The position numbers and the translations under genes were made by a program. A stretch of 64,000 nucleotides of DNA from Ophiodon elongatus (lineage: Eukaryota > Chordata > Actinopteri > Perciformes > Hexagrammidae), in the NCBI GenBank assembly GCA_016806645.1, contig JACSYO010000938.1, positions 331,001-395,000 on the forward strand, given 5' to 3'. Shown piece by piece: positions 20,751 through 31,897 of this stretch. The notes below the pieces were generated by a model. It saw nothing but the letters and a program-made list of their open reading frames with translations, ran no database searches and had not been told where the DNA came from. Position 1 is the stretch's first letter; each line of letters opens with the position of its first letter.

Positions 20751-23514
20751 GTGTACAGTCCCAGGTCAAACATCGCCCTGCTGGGTCCTGTTCCCTGTCT
20801 TTTCTGTGGAAATAGAGTTAACCTTAACCGGGACATTTTCCATCTTTTTTTGTGGGACGACATTTTCCGCAGCACTTTGCTAACCTTTTACATGGATTTA
20901 AGATTGGTTAGTGCTTCAGTGCCCTCTGGAGAGATGGAGCTACGTGCCTCTCTGCTCACCTTGGACAGTGACCAGCCACAATGTTCTCTCAGCACCCAGC
21001 CCTCATCTCCTCCACTGTCACAGGAGAAGCCCCGCCCACTGTCCTCATGATGAATGGATTCAGACAAACAAACAGACGCTGGGGTTCAGTGTGCAGGCAA
21101 TTCTTAAAGGTACCCTTTAGCAGCGTCGCACAGACGGCTCCGGAGAAACTCAGAACTCATTGGGTTCTCATTTTAATACAGTTCCCAGTATTTGTTCCAG
21201 TAAAAAGCTGCATCACGGGGTGCTGCCCAGAAACAAATGGGTTACTATAAGCAGGTCACTCAAGAGTGAAATTAGTAAAACACTGGAGGTGCCTCTAATG
21301 CAAAGTGTGAATAAAATTACCCCCAGGCTGCCGTTACTCACCAGCCATCCACACTGGGCCTTTCTTCCCGTGTTGGGGGAAAATGAAGCGCTGCATAAAT
21401 ATGCTCTTTATACAGAGTTTTGGTGAATACAGTGTACGATTATAATACTACACATGGGCTACACTAAGGCGGCGCAGAATAAAGATGCAAATGAGTTTGC
21501 AAACTTCTGACTGTTGTTTTACAAGAAATCATTTTGCTATTTAAAGTTCAATGGACCAAATATTGAGCTATTTTTTCCCCTTCAAACTAAAAAGGAAACA
21601 GTGTTTCAATAAATGTATGTACTTATATTCCGCCTAAACCACTGTTTAGTTGTTGGCTTTTGTTCGCTTTGAAGCTGCTGTCAATGAAAATGAACATTTG
21701 TGTGGATGCTTCACATTAAAAGCCTAATGAGAAAGGGAGGGGTCCTTAAAAACACAGGCAGGCTTTTCTTTTATGGAAATAGCAGTTTAGAATTTCGATT
21801 ACAGCCGTTTAACAGTTGACACGATTTGATCTCATTAGTGAACAAAAACAGCAACAACAGCAGAGCGGTGAGCACCACATCACTGATGTACTGATGGAAT
21901 TACTGCTGTGGAAATGTACATCAGACTGAATTAATCAATACATGTAGGAACTCTTTAGTTTCTATCAACCGCCAGTTAAAACAGCAGACTTCTTCCTAAA
22001 ATATGATTACATCTTACTATAAAGCGAGGAATCCTTGTGTGGCCTTCACATTTCTCAATCTACCTCCCACTCGGTGGGCGTGTGACTGGAGACCCGGGGA
22101 CGTGCAGAGTCAACGTTGGTGCAATTTGGACACGTTACACGTTCAGTATTAATAAACTTTGAATAAACATGCGAAGAGCGCTCTGTGCAGCAGTGGGGGC
22201 GGAGCTTCAGGGCTCTGCCGTCAGTAGCTCATGGACTGCGGTTGCGTTTGCTGCTGGATGCTGGATATGCTAACGTTACAACCAAACTCTCCCTCACCTC
22301 CCTGGAGTCAAAGCACTTCTGCAAGCAGCACTTCACTCCCAGTGGCCAAGCTTTCATCCGCTCCCAACGGCCACGCACTCTCGAGCCAATCAATTGCTTC
22401 AGTAGTCGACAATAGAACAGGGGTCAATGGGAACTCGTGTTACATCTCTTCAGGAAGTATTGAGTTTAATTGGTCTTCATACTGGTAGAAACAACTTGAA
22501 GCAGTGCTTCTTTCAAAACAGCAGAGTGGTGAGTGACATGTCTCTGTTTTAGCTGAATGCATCCAGACAAACGGGGACACAGGCTTACTTGTTAAGTTTG
22601 ATGAAATCACAAAGTAGCCTTTTTATTAGCAGCACATGTAAAATGTACCGACACTAATAAAGTCCTGGTCCTATTTGTCGCTTAAGAAATTCCAATCCAA
22701 TGAATCCATGTGTGTCTACTTTGCTGTTCTCTTGTATGGAGTGAAGATACTGTCAATAATACTTCATAAAGATGTCAGACATTATGTGGAAATTGAGTTT
22801 CCCTTTTAATGCTTTTTATATGAAATATTAATGCAGGAAGTTTCACGTCTGAGGGTGGTGAAAAAAAGGGATGTAAAGTAGATATGATCTAAAGTAATTA
22901 GTGAATGAAGACCGTGTTCATGACAGTAAAGATAAACTCAGCAGCAGAGCGGTATATAATATGACTCTGTTCATGCTTAGGAAATGCATATTTAAGTGGA
23001 TTAATAAAGGAAACGTGCTGTGGATGTATATGAAATTGATTTACACATGAGACTAGAAACTTAGAACAGCAATGATGCATGTGACATGATTCTATTGCTG
23101 TACTGATGAAAGTAGATTTTTGGAAATAAATATTAAATTAGCAGATCTTACTAAAATTTGATCAGATATATATTGAGTGTGTTTCAAATAAAAGCCTGTT
23201 CATCTCTGCGTGATCTTCAGTATTATTGGTATTAGTAAAAGCCTTTCAACAACTTTAAGTGGAACAACCTCGTCTGTTGATGTGAAGGACCTCTAACCTC
23301 AGAGGTTAATCTATTGAATGAAGCATAACTGAGTTTTAATAAAGAAATCAGTCGTAGCCGGAGTCAGTGAACGACAATGGGCCTCAGACGGAGAGGAATA
23401 CCAAGCGATCTGCAGAAGACAGGCTCACTTTACACGATGCAAATACAAGAAAGTTAGAGGACGAGCAGCCTGACAAACAAGCAGGCCTCAGTTTGTGAGT
23501 CAAAATGTAAATAA

Positions 23515-23516
<2 letters not shown>
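20751..23516. other. Non-coding stretch, no gene seen
   Basis: Holds overlapping open frames of 75-100 codons at 20751-21426 and 22185-22488 without splice context or domains. An LTSLESKHFCKQHFTPSGQ stretch at 22290-22350 (+) looks somewhat protein-like and might be a transposon remnant, but I cannot place it. The remainder is AT-rich unique sequence. Confidence 0.4.

Positions 23517-23558
<42 letters not shown>
23517..23558. repeat. (CA)n microsatellite
   Basis: About 21 CA units ending in TATATA. Confidence 0.97.
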
Positions 23559-23564
<6 letters not shown>

Positions 23565-23766
23565 CCGAACCAATTAACGTTTTGACCGTTTTACACCATA
23601 CTGAGTAATATGTAAAATGATGTAGGATTTCATGGTTGTCTCGTGAAGCAAAACATTTAAGTTTGAAGTGTTTGTATTCAAATCAATTTATTTTGCATTG
23701 CCCAAAATCCCAAATTCTCCTCAGAGGGCTTAACAATGTGTACACATATGACATCCTCTGACCCGG

Positions 23767-23800
23767 GACCTCACATCGGTTCAGGAACCGATGTGAGGTC
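23767..23800. repeat. Perfect 16-bp inverted repeat with 2-nt spacer
   Basis: GACCTCACATCGGTTC (23767-23782), AG, GAACCGATGTGAGGTC (23785-23800). The arms are exact reverse complements. It could extrude as a hairpin or mark the centre of an inverted duplication. It is not followed by a T-run and is not a bacterial-type terminator. Confidence 0.95.
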
Positions 23801-23999
23801 AAATAAACCTCCCTGTTGTGAGTCCGCCTGGTCTCTCTCCCATCAAATACACCGCTGGGTGAGCCGGCCTCAGCGTCTGATACCAATGCACCGATGCACA
23901 AGGCACCTTTTAGCGGCTTCCAACTAACGTCAATGTAAACCCATCATCCTCATTATTGGACGCTTCGAGCCACTGACAGTCTTTAAAGACAGAAGTCCA

Positions 24000-24090
24000 C
24001 AAGCGGGGGAGGGGAGGCTGCGCGGGTCAAACAAACAGGACTTTTACTTTAGGGGGCCGGCCCTCGTGTCCCGGGGGAAACCAAGAGAGT
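24000..24090 (+). repeat. Possible dispersed repeat R1 fragment
   Basis: GTCAAACAAACAGGACTTTTA followed by CTCGTGTCCCGGGGGAAACCAA resembles the reverse complement of R1's TTGGTTTCAC...GGTCTCC...GTCCTGTGTTTGTTTGAC module, but is diverged. Confidence 0.3.
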
Positions 24091-24100
24091 GAGTTATATT

Positions 24101-24869
24101 TTACTGACGTTCTTGTGTCTGAGTCACATGATGTCATATGCATAGCTTAAGTTCCCTAACTGAAGAACTCATTAAGGCCAAACCATGACTTTTTTTTTCA
24201 AACTCTAACCAGGTATGTTTTTTGGCTAAACCTTATCGCAACGGTGATGAAGTCATGCTTTTGATTGTTTTGCTATTGTTAAGTACTATTTATCCAAACT
24301 GAAAATGGGCCTTTGGACTCTGGATTTTCAGAAGGACATTTCATAGCCAGTATATGTGGAAACAATGTTCTATACGTAACTTGTGTATTTCAGTAACATA
24401 CCCAACATGCCCATCAATGGACACCACCACCATCTGGGCAAACATGAGCATAACAAGATCTCCGGGAATCCTGAGATAGAAAATCATTTGGCTTTGAGTT
24501 CGAAAAGATAATAACAATTTATTACAACTAGAGGTACATTTTCATAATTAAGTCATCCTGTCTGATAGTCATGATAATATGGTACCAAGAGAAACAAAGC
24601 TAAAGATTTGGGAATTACAGGTATTGGTCCAAAATATGAATATAGACCCAATCTGCAAATAGCTTGTTGAAAACGTACCCAAACCAATACACATTTACAT
24701 TTTCCATGGACCCGAACACAGAAAACTGCAATAGCGTCAGCACGCTGTTCCACCAAGGGGATTATTACTGCAAACATGTGGATGTTTTACATGATCTGAT
24801 CAGAACATTTTCTGTGTAACTCCAAATAAATGTATTCCCATTATCATAAGTTCCACTTGGTCTGAGATT
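24101..24869. other. Non-coding stretch, no gene seen
   Basis: AT-rich unique sequence, no recognised feature. Confidence 0.45.
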
Positions 24870-25620
24870 GTTTTGATCCTGCCCGCCTGTTTTCTCTAAC
24901 TCTGTCGTTACAGGTCCTGCCACTCACATCCTGTCGTCCACGCCCACCTCACCTGGTCCTCCACGCCCACCTCACCTGGTCCTCCACGCCCACCTCACCT
25001 GGTCCTCCACGTCCACCTCACCTGGTCCTCCACGCCCACCTCACCTAGTCTTCCACGCCCACCTCACCTGGTCCTCCACGCCCACCTCACCTAGTCTTCC
25101 ACGCCCACCTCACCTGGTCCTCCACGCCCACCTCACCTGGTCCTCCACGCCCACCTCACCTGGTCCTCCACACCCACCTCACCTGGTCCTCCACTCCCAC
25201 CTCACCTGGTCCTCCACTCCCACCTCACCTGGTCCTCCACGCCCACCTCACCTGGTCCTCCACGCCCACCTCACCTGGTCCTCCACACCCACCTCACCTG
25301 CAGCCCACTCCCTCATCAGTCCCTCACTATTTAGGTCCACTTGCACTTGATCCTTGCCAGATTGTCTTGTGTGTTACAGCCGAGCGCTCCAGCGTTCTCC
25401 TCGTTACTATATCTGATCTGCCTGTTCTGACCCTGCCAGACTGTTTTCACCTTGGATCCTCTCCCCGCCCCTTTTTGAATTTGTTAGCCTGAGTGATGAG
25501 TCTCCAGGTTTTGACCCTGCCTGAAAACGAAGTAACTTGGACTATCCTTGTCTCTGTGTCGTGCTTTTGGGTTCCAGTGTGCCTGCACTAGTAATCATTA
25601 GACATCTTCAGTTACACTAA
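24870..25620 (+). repeat. LTR-like or leader-like repeat containing a minisatellite
   Basis: The minisatellite is followed by CCACTCCCTCATCAGTCCCT, CACTATTTAGG, GCCAGATTGTCTTGTGTGTT, CCTGTTCTGACCCTGCC and GTGCTTTTGGGTTCC. This style recurs in LTR/leader regions of fish LTR retrotransposons. No coding region, primer-binding site or paired LTR is visible, so the assignment is tentative. Confidence 0.3.
24948..25292. repeat. 23-bp minisatellite, 15 copies
   Basis: Exactly 15 head-to-tail 23-bp units starting CTCACCTGGTCCTCCACGCC and ending CAC. Variation is limited to a few sites: CTAGTCTTCC in units 5 and 7, and ACACCC, ACTCCC or ACGTCC in others. A degenerate, slightly longer unit precedes the array. 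Near-identical units suggest recent expansion. Confidence 0.95.
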
Positions 25621-27659
25621 ATATAATATATATTTAAATGCTAGCCAGGGGTGCACAGATATCACTTCCTCTAAACACAATTCATATGGGGGTCAACTTC
25701 AAAGAGGGCGCTCCTGAATCAAAGGTTTGTTTCCAACTTGTCTGATGGTCTCCCTGCTTGTGTTTTTTAGCTCTTACAGAGTTCTGCAAAATGCAGCAGA
25801 GGTCTGGTTATGTGACTAAAATAAATCTGGATCTTTGCTGGACAGAGCAAAGAGAGCCACCCAGGGACCGGGTCACGGTGCTGCTCATGTTTTAAACAAC
25901 AAGGGGTCTAATCTCTGTGAGGAGCAGTCGAAGTCCACAGCAATAAAAGCACAGCACATACAGATTTAAAGAATATTGATGACCAATTAAAAAAAACAAA
26001 GCTGACTAGAAGGTAAACTTCTCCAGTTCTAGGAATTGTAAAAAACTGAACTGTAAAAAAAAACAACTAAAAACTTCATAGTTTAAGTTGGATTGGACCA
26101 GCCCTTGCATTCTCTCCGTGTCCCGTCAGAGTGGTGTAAGAGATAAAGAGCAGAAGCAGGAGAGAGCAGCCTGCATAGTAAAACAGGACAAAAGCCAGTG
26201 CAGACCACAGTGGTGTTTAAGGACGTGCAGGGGAACAATGAAGTGATTGAGTTGCAAGGCTCCCTAAGCTCTCAGCCTGATTTGCAGCAATAAAAACCAA
26301 ATGATTATTTAGGGAGAATAAAAGCTACTATTTAACACAACTGACTCTGGCTCTGTGAGAACGGCACAGAGGTCTAATGTTCCTCCAACAAATATTTAAT
26401 TCTGCCTTCAGGATAAATCGAACCAATGGATACACATGCTGAAAAGCAATCCCCTCTCTCCTGCAGTGTGCATGAGCTGAGGCAGCATACAATAAGATGC
26501 AGATATATGAGAAACATTATCATAAAGTTTCCTAGTACAAAGAGTTGCTCTTTGTAACGAAGTTCCAATTAAATTCTTAGAACTATGACTTTTCTAATAA
26601 TTCCCCCTTACAGTTAAGGCTTCCAGTGTGCAAAGGGCTTTAGTGTACAATAAATAACAAATTAACATCCCTCACTGTTTTATACGATGAGCTGGAGATC
26701 AAATTGAGACTTTGGAAGACTGCAGCCAATTTTAAATGCCAAAACTTTAATAAATGAAAGCTTAATTAATCTTTCTCCAAAATATAAAAGCTGTGTTTCA
26801 AATTGCATACTTTATCTTTTAACTTTTAGTTCATACTGCGGCTGCCCTTACAACTTACGTACTGTAGCATGCTGTATGGGACATACTACTTTATCGTAAT
26901 ATTGCACCTTGAACTTTGACCTTTTTTGCTCAGGATTGTGGGTCAGATGAGCCAGAAAGGCATGCTGGTTTGCATTCTGCAAGATCCGGCTGGATGCATA
27001 AGGACATCCTGGTATTTGTTTTCAGACTATGCATTGAGACATACTAAATCTTATTTAGGCATCATAGATGGTGTGGTAGTATGAGGAGTGGAACACACAG
27101 ATAATACTGTTTTTGTTTGTTTTCTGAGACATTTCTGCAGCTGTTATAGCAGATAAAGCAAAATATTTTTTTAACAATGTTCCGGCTGTGAATACTTCCT
27201 ACATTCCAATAATGTCCATTACATCTGAGACTGTCCTCCCAGGATGAAACAACAGCATTAGTCAATAATTTTGGTTTAGCAAAAAACTATTTCTCAGACT
27301 TCCACTGGCAATCATCAATGTTTCTACAAAATGTCATGGAAATCCATCTAAGATGTTTGATTCTGGACTAAAGAGGTGGATCGTCCACAGATACATTTGG
27401 TATATTGTGACTGAAATAGACTGGTGGACTCCAGCAGGGACAAACTGGTGGGAAGAACGATAAAAGAATCCTGAGGCCCAAACTCTTCACACGCGAAAGC
27501 ACATTCCGAAGCATCTGATAAAAGTGCAGTTTATTAAACCGTGCATTGCATCACCCTAATGATAATTTTATTCATTGTTATGAAATGAATGTGACTCCGG
27601 AGTGAGTGGACAGACATTAGTATAAGAGAAGTCCCCTCACAGACGAGAGGCAGGAGAGA
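25621..27659. other. Non-coding stretch, no gene seen
   Basis: AT-rich sequence with no named repeat, RNA gene or splice-flanked coding frame recognised. Confidence 0.45.
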
Positions 27660-28150
27660 AGAAGATTGCAGGCGCCATCTATTTCCCATTGGCTCTGCAG
27701 GCCCTGGCAGTGGCAGGACTATGACAATATCTCTATTAGGAGTGATGGAAAGTGTGTCGCCTCCACATTATTAACTGAGCTGCAGGTCTGGGATCAGCAT
27801 ACAGTGGCTGAGAGTAATGCCGGCTGCCATCCCCTTAATGTACGCTCCGGTGCTGCCACCGGCCTCTCCTTCTCCGCGCTGCCAAGGTCGTTTGACCTGA
27901 TTGGTATCAAAACGTATTAATAAACCATTTGTTCCAATTACACTGAGGGCCGGTTGGCAGAGAAATACTGCAGGAGGCGAGCTCAGGAGGAGCTTCAATA
28001 GGCATAATGCACACAGTGGTGACTGCATTGTGCTACAGCCACTGATAGAATTGACTGCATCACTGCAGGTTTGCCCGGCCAACACTTTCGCTCTCCCTAC
28101 TAATACTAAAAATACTGATGCTTGGTCTGTGGCACTAAACTTCCATCGAT
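27660..28150. other. Candidate conserved non-coding element
   Basis: Non-repetitive, balanced-composition block with homeodomain-like words (TTAATAAACC, CCAATTA) and nuclear-receptor-like TTTGACCTGATTGG near 27890-27905. Open frames of 84-104 codons on both strands lack splice context and overlap each other. Conservation cannot be judged from one sequence. Confidence 0.2.
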
Positions 28151-28189
28151 GACGCTACTATAGTTATAGTTACTCCTCATTCTTCGTAC

Positions 28190-28385
28190 GTTTTCATACG
28201 AAAGTCACCAACACGTGTTGATTTCCGCCTGTTACATGCATACGGTCTTCACAGGAAACTCAGTTATGTTTAGGCAACAAAACTACCTGGTTAGGTTTAG
28301 GAATAGATCGTCGTTAGTGTTAAAATAAGCACGGAAGTGACGTTTCTGAAGTACGCTAGTTACGTGACAAAAACATTTGTCTTCA
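28190..28385 (-). repeat. Dispersed repeat R1, copy 6
   Basis: TCTTCACAGGAAACTCAGTT, TGTTTAGGCAACAAAACTAC, CTGGTTAGGTTTAGGAATAG and TTACGTGACAAAAAC are the reverse complement of the R1 core at 9483-9680. Confidence 0.6.
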
Positions 28386-28679
28386 TACTGCCTCTTTCCT
28401 CGTACGTGAGATTACCTGCATTGCTGGATTAGACCAGCCTGGTCAGTTTCTGCTCTTTTCAAAATAAACTTCTAGCTTGCAATCCACAAAACCAGACTGA
28501 ATATGAAGAAAATCGGAAACGATTGGACGAGAGTCTATGGCGTAGAGCCAGCTTGTCGGACCCTGTGATTGGCCAGTCGGCATTTGAGGGGCAAGACTTA
28601 GCGACATCAGGCTTTAATACAAACACAGTAGTAGATACACTTACTGTTTGTTGGCTCTGCAACAGGCGGCAACCTACAG

Positions 28680-28990
28680 TTCTGAAAAGTTAAGAGTACA
28701 TTTTGAGTAAAGTAGACCATAAAGCAGGGTATGCTTTAGGGCGGGGCTACCTTGTGATTGACAGGTCGCTATCAGAGCCGTATACGGCGTCTCTACGTCA
28801 CTCCTCCGCAGTCCAAACATGGTCACTTCCTGTCACTGGTTGCTACAAACCAAGATGTTGACGACCAAAATCCAAAATGGCAACGGCCAAAATGCTGAAC
28901 TCGAGGCTTCAAAAGCGGCAGTCCACAAACCAATGGGTGACGTCACGACAACTACGTCAACTTGTTCTTATATACAGTCTATGCTCTGCA
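28680..28990 (-). repeat. Dispersed repeat R2, uninterrupted copy
   Basis: Reverse complement of the 18520-19390 copy without the L2: TAGACCATAAAG, GATTGACAGGTCGCTA, TCTCTACGTCACTCCT, CAGTCCACAAACCAATGGGT, ending TATACAGTCTATG. It shows what the pre-insertion R2 sequence looked like. Confidence 0.65.
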
Positions 28991-29000
28991 CAGGGGATTT

Positions 29001-29075
29001 GATATCTATAAAGATATCTATAGATCTATATCTATATAGATCTATATAGATATAGATCTATATCTATATATATAG
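29001..29075. repeat. Self-complementary AT-rich (GATATCTATA-type) repeat
   Basis: A run of TATAGATCTATATCTATA-like words in both orientations; the segment is largely its own reverse complement and could fold into several hairpins. Confidence 0.85.
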
Positions 29076-29159
29076 CTCAAATGTGACTTGACTGATGCTT
29101 AAATTGTCACATTTTCATTGATAATTGCAGTCATATTTCAAAGGCCTGGCCACCAGTCT

Positions 29160-29410
29160 GGGGACTTGCCAATCAAGTAAGCTCCAGAAGTCTCTGCTGA
29201 CATTCAGTGGCCTTTTCACATCTTCTCTGGGGAGCTGAAATAATAAATCCCATGACTTCACTGACCCACAATGAACCATATGAGATGAAAAGGCACATTA
29301 GGACATCCTGCCTGATTTCTATGCAAATCGATTATCAACAGTGAATGCAGTATGCAAATGTTTCCCCGCAAACATGCACATGCAATGTGACCCTGAATTA
29401 GAGTGAATCC
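29160..29410. promoter_or_regulatory. Candidate element with paired POU octamers
   Basis: Two exact octamers ATGCAAAT at 29321-29328 and 29352-29359, 31 bp apart, in otherwise unique sequence. Such pairs occur in developmental enhancers, but chance in AT-rich DNA is possible. Confidence 0.2.
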
Positions 29411-29667
29411 AGGTAAGAGGAGAACACACAGGAGATTCTACTCAGAAAAGTTGTTCTGACGTTGGTAATATGCCTTGTGTTGTGCATAGTAATAAAGAAG
29501 TGCTCCTCACTCCTTCAAAGAGGAGAAAAAAAAGGACTGAAATGAGGAGGCGGTACGCCTCTCATTAGAACCCAGTAATCCCAACCCATATGGGAAATAA
29601 ATAAGAGTGAGGAGCTGAGAGGAGGACAGGGAGGAACCTATGGCAATCCACAAGATGCTGGCACATT

Positions 29668-29669
<2 letters not shown>

Positions 29670-29721
<52 letters not shown>
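29670..29721. repeat. (CA)n microsatellite
   Basis: About 26 uninterrupted CA units. Confidence 0.97.
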
Positions 29722-29723
<2 letters not shown>

Positions 29724-31645
29724 AATAAGCATACTAATTATGGATGGTACATTATTTGCTTACAAAAGTGCTTCAAAAGATATAAACTTGAACACAGGCC
29801 TGTTACAAAGAAAACCACAGTTACGCTTTATTATTTTATTTTATTAATCTTTTTATTTAAATAAAACAACTTTTCCAAGGACTGATTTTCCAGACTACAC
29901 TTGCCAATTAAATATTAAACAATGTGCATTGCAAAAAAGACTTCATTGAGGTGAGATTTCTTCAGCTTCAAAGATTCAAGGATAATGTTTTGTCATTATG
30001 CAGCACAGGGTTGAGCAGCTACACGAGGAGTTCCTGTTGTGCACGTTCTGAATTAGCTTCATAAGGAACATAATCAGCAACAACAAAAAACTATTCTCTT
30101 TGGAGATAATATGGCCGACATCTTAACATTAAAAATTCAACATGAGGAAAACATTGTCCATCAACTTGACTGTGTTTCCAAAGCATCATGATGTGACCAC
30201 AGAGTCCCACCAGGGTCCTGCTCTCTGGGATCAGGTCTCTGTAAAGAAGTGGGCCCACAGATCTCCCATTGCTGGTTGAGCCTGAAGGTTAAGACAGGAG
30301 CAGCCTGGGTAGTGGAATAGCCTCAGGTCCTAGCTCAGTTAGCTTAGCTTCCATCTCAGTCAGCTCTAAAGCGCACTTCCTTCTCCAGCGTTGATGAGTG
30401 CATTCCGTCACACATTCATAAAGTTCCGCTCTACATGCGCCACCATCGCCATTATGAGACCTTAAGCCACGTCGTCCCAGCTTTGGGACACAAACATAAC
30501 GTTTGTTTCTTAAATGTGTTTAAATGCATGTAGCTTTAGCAGGAACGTTGAGTTCCGATTGAATTCCGAGGGTGTTTTATATTTGTACATTTATTTCTCA
30601 TATCTGACTCCCCAAGTACATTAGTCACTTAGACACAAAAACATGGAAAAAAAGGGTCCAGGTTGAAATATATAATAAGTTACTCTTCAAGGTTGTGTGA
30701 AATACTTGAAACCTGAATGAAAACTTTTTTTGGTGTTTTGATTTTTTGAACTTTTTTAAAATGATAAAATGATTTGTATTTATTCCTTAAATCAAACTAC
30801 TGAACATAATCTTTATGAAGTGCTCCCACCGGTTGCTTGAGAGTCTGCACTTCACCAAAGAGTAATCTTACCTTGGACCTGTATAACTGGTCATGTGTTG
30901 GCTGTGAGAGCTGCAGAGCCGTTTACAGCGTGAACACTGATGAATGGCTGGAGGAGCTGCTGCTGCACTGCTGATATGCAACTTTTAATATTCTGCCAGT
31001 ATAAAAAAATGTGCTGCAACAGATTCAACCCTTCAACCCTCAACTCCTAGTTCTATGTCATTTAATGCATCTTTCCCTGAAATGTATTTGGAAAATTGCT
31101 GCAACTGAGTGGTGATGAAAAGGGCCTTGATCGTGGCAAATCTGCTGTTGATGCATTTTCACTGTGTGATGTTGTGAGGCATTCTGAGGCCCGGTTCCCT
31201 CCCCTGACCTCATCTGGGTACGTGTTGTCGCACGCGGGCGTCCGTCCAGGTGGCGGATGACTCCGTGATGCTATCACAGACAGGTTGACGGTGCCGAGGG
31301 CTGCTGTATCGACCGAGTAATCCCTGACAATAGACTCTGCCTTGATCTGGCGTTGACATGGGTTTACAGATAATTACTGCTCCTCAACCCGGACTCAGAG
31401 AGACCAGAGGAAGAGGGGCCGGCGTAGCAGCAGCTGTGTGCCCTTCAACCGAGGATTAAGTGTCCCAAAGCTTCCCCTCAGACATGTTCCACAAAGGGCA
31501 ACTAGCTGCTCCCACTGTAAGCTACTTGTTTAATGTGTCACTCTCTCCTCAGTGATTGTGTAGATTTCTAAAAGGTCCAGACGCACCTCTGTGTGCAGTG
31601 TTCTGGAGACACAAAGTACTGATGACAGCTTTAGCTCTGTTGTGC
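29722..31645. other. Non-coding stretch, possible conserved block at 31060-31510
   Basis: Near 29960-30060 a TTTTGTCATTATGCAGCACA word is reminiscent of a fish retroposon tail, but too short to call. The block 31060-31510 is non-repetitive and GC-balanced, without a credible coding frame; it may be a conserved element. No gene seen. Confidence 0.35.
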
Positions 31646-31897
31646 TGAAGACTGTGGCTCAATGGTAGAGCAGGGGTCCTTCAATAGGATCGGCAGTTCG
31701 ATCCCCGGCTCCAGTAGTCCACGTCGATGTGTCCTTGGACAAGACGCTTAAGCCCAAGTTGCTCCTGTAGCTGTGCCTACTGTGTTAGTTAGAGTCCTGA
31801 TGGGCAGTGGCACCTTGAATGGTAGCCCCTGTCATCAGTGTGTGATGAATTGTAAGTCGCTTTGGATAAATGCGTCAGCTAAATGAAATGTGAAGAC
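31646..31897 (+). mobile_element. tRNA-derived SINE with L2-type tail
   Basis: Head: GACTGTGGCTCAATGGTAGA (A-box-like) and GCAGTTCGATCCCCGGCTCC (B-box-like). The body matches the SINE at 15300-15592 (TCGATGTGTCCTTGGACAAG, CTGATGGGCAG, CATCAGTGTGTGA). The 3' tail differs: AAGTCGCTTTGGATAAATGC then GTCAGCTAAATGAAATGT, the L2-type GGATA-loop tail also seen in the L2 copy at 19007. TGAAGAC occurs at both ends (31646-31652, 31891-31897), a possible 7-bp target-site duplication. Not a functional tRNA gene. Confidence 0.8.

Noticed and set aside
22185..22488. Possible zinc-finger or THAP-like protein piece (KHFCKQHF)
   Set aside because: Cysteine/histidine spacing does not fit a known domain, the frame is short, and there is no splice or repeat support.
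23767..23800. Rho-independent terminator
   Set aside because: The hairpin is perfect but has no following T-run, and the sequence is eukaryotic.
24948..25292. CRISPR array (regular 23-bp repeats)
   Set aside because: Units are directly adjacent with no unique spacers, and the surroundings are vertebrate; it is a minisatellite.
31651..31722. tRNA-like sequence with A and B boxes
   Set aside because: It is the head of a SINE with a body and LINE-type tail; the anticodon arm and acceptor stem do not form a convincing tRNA.
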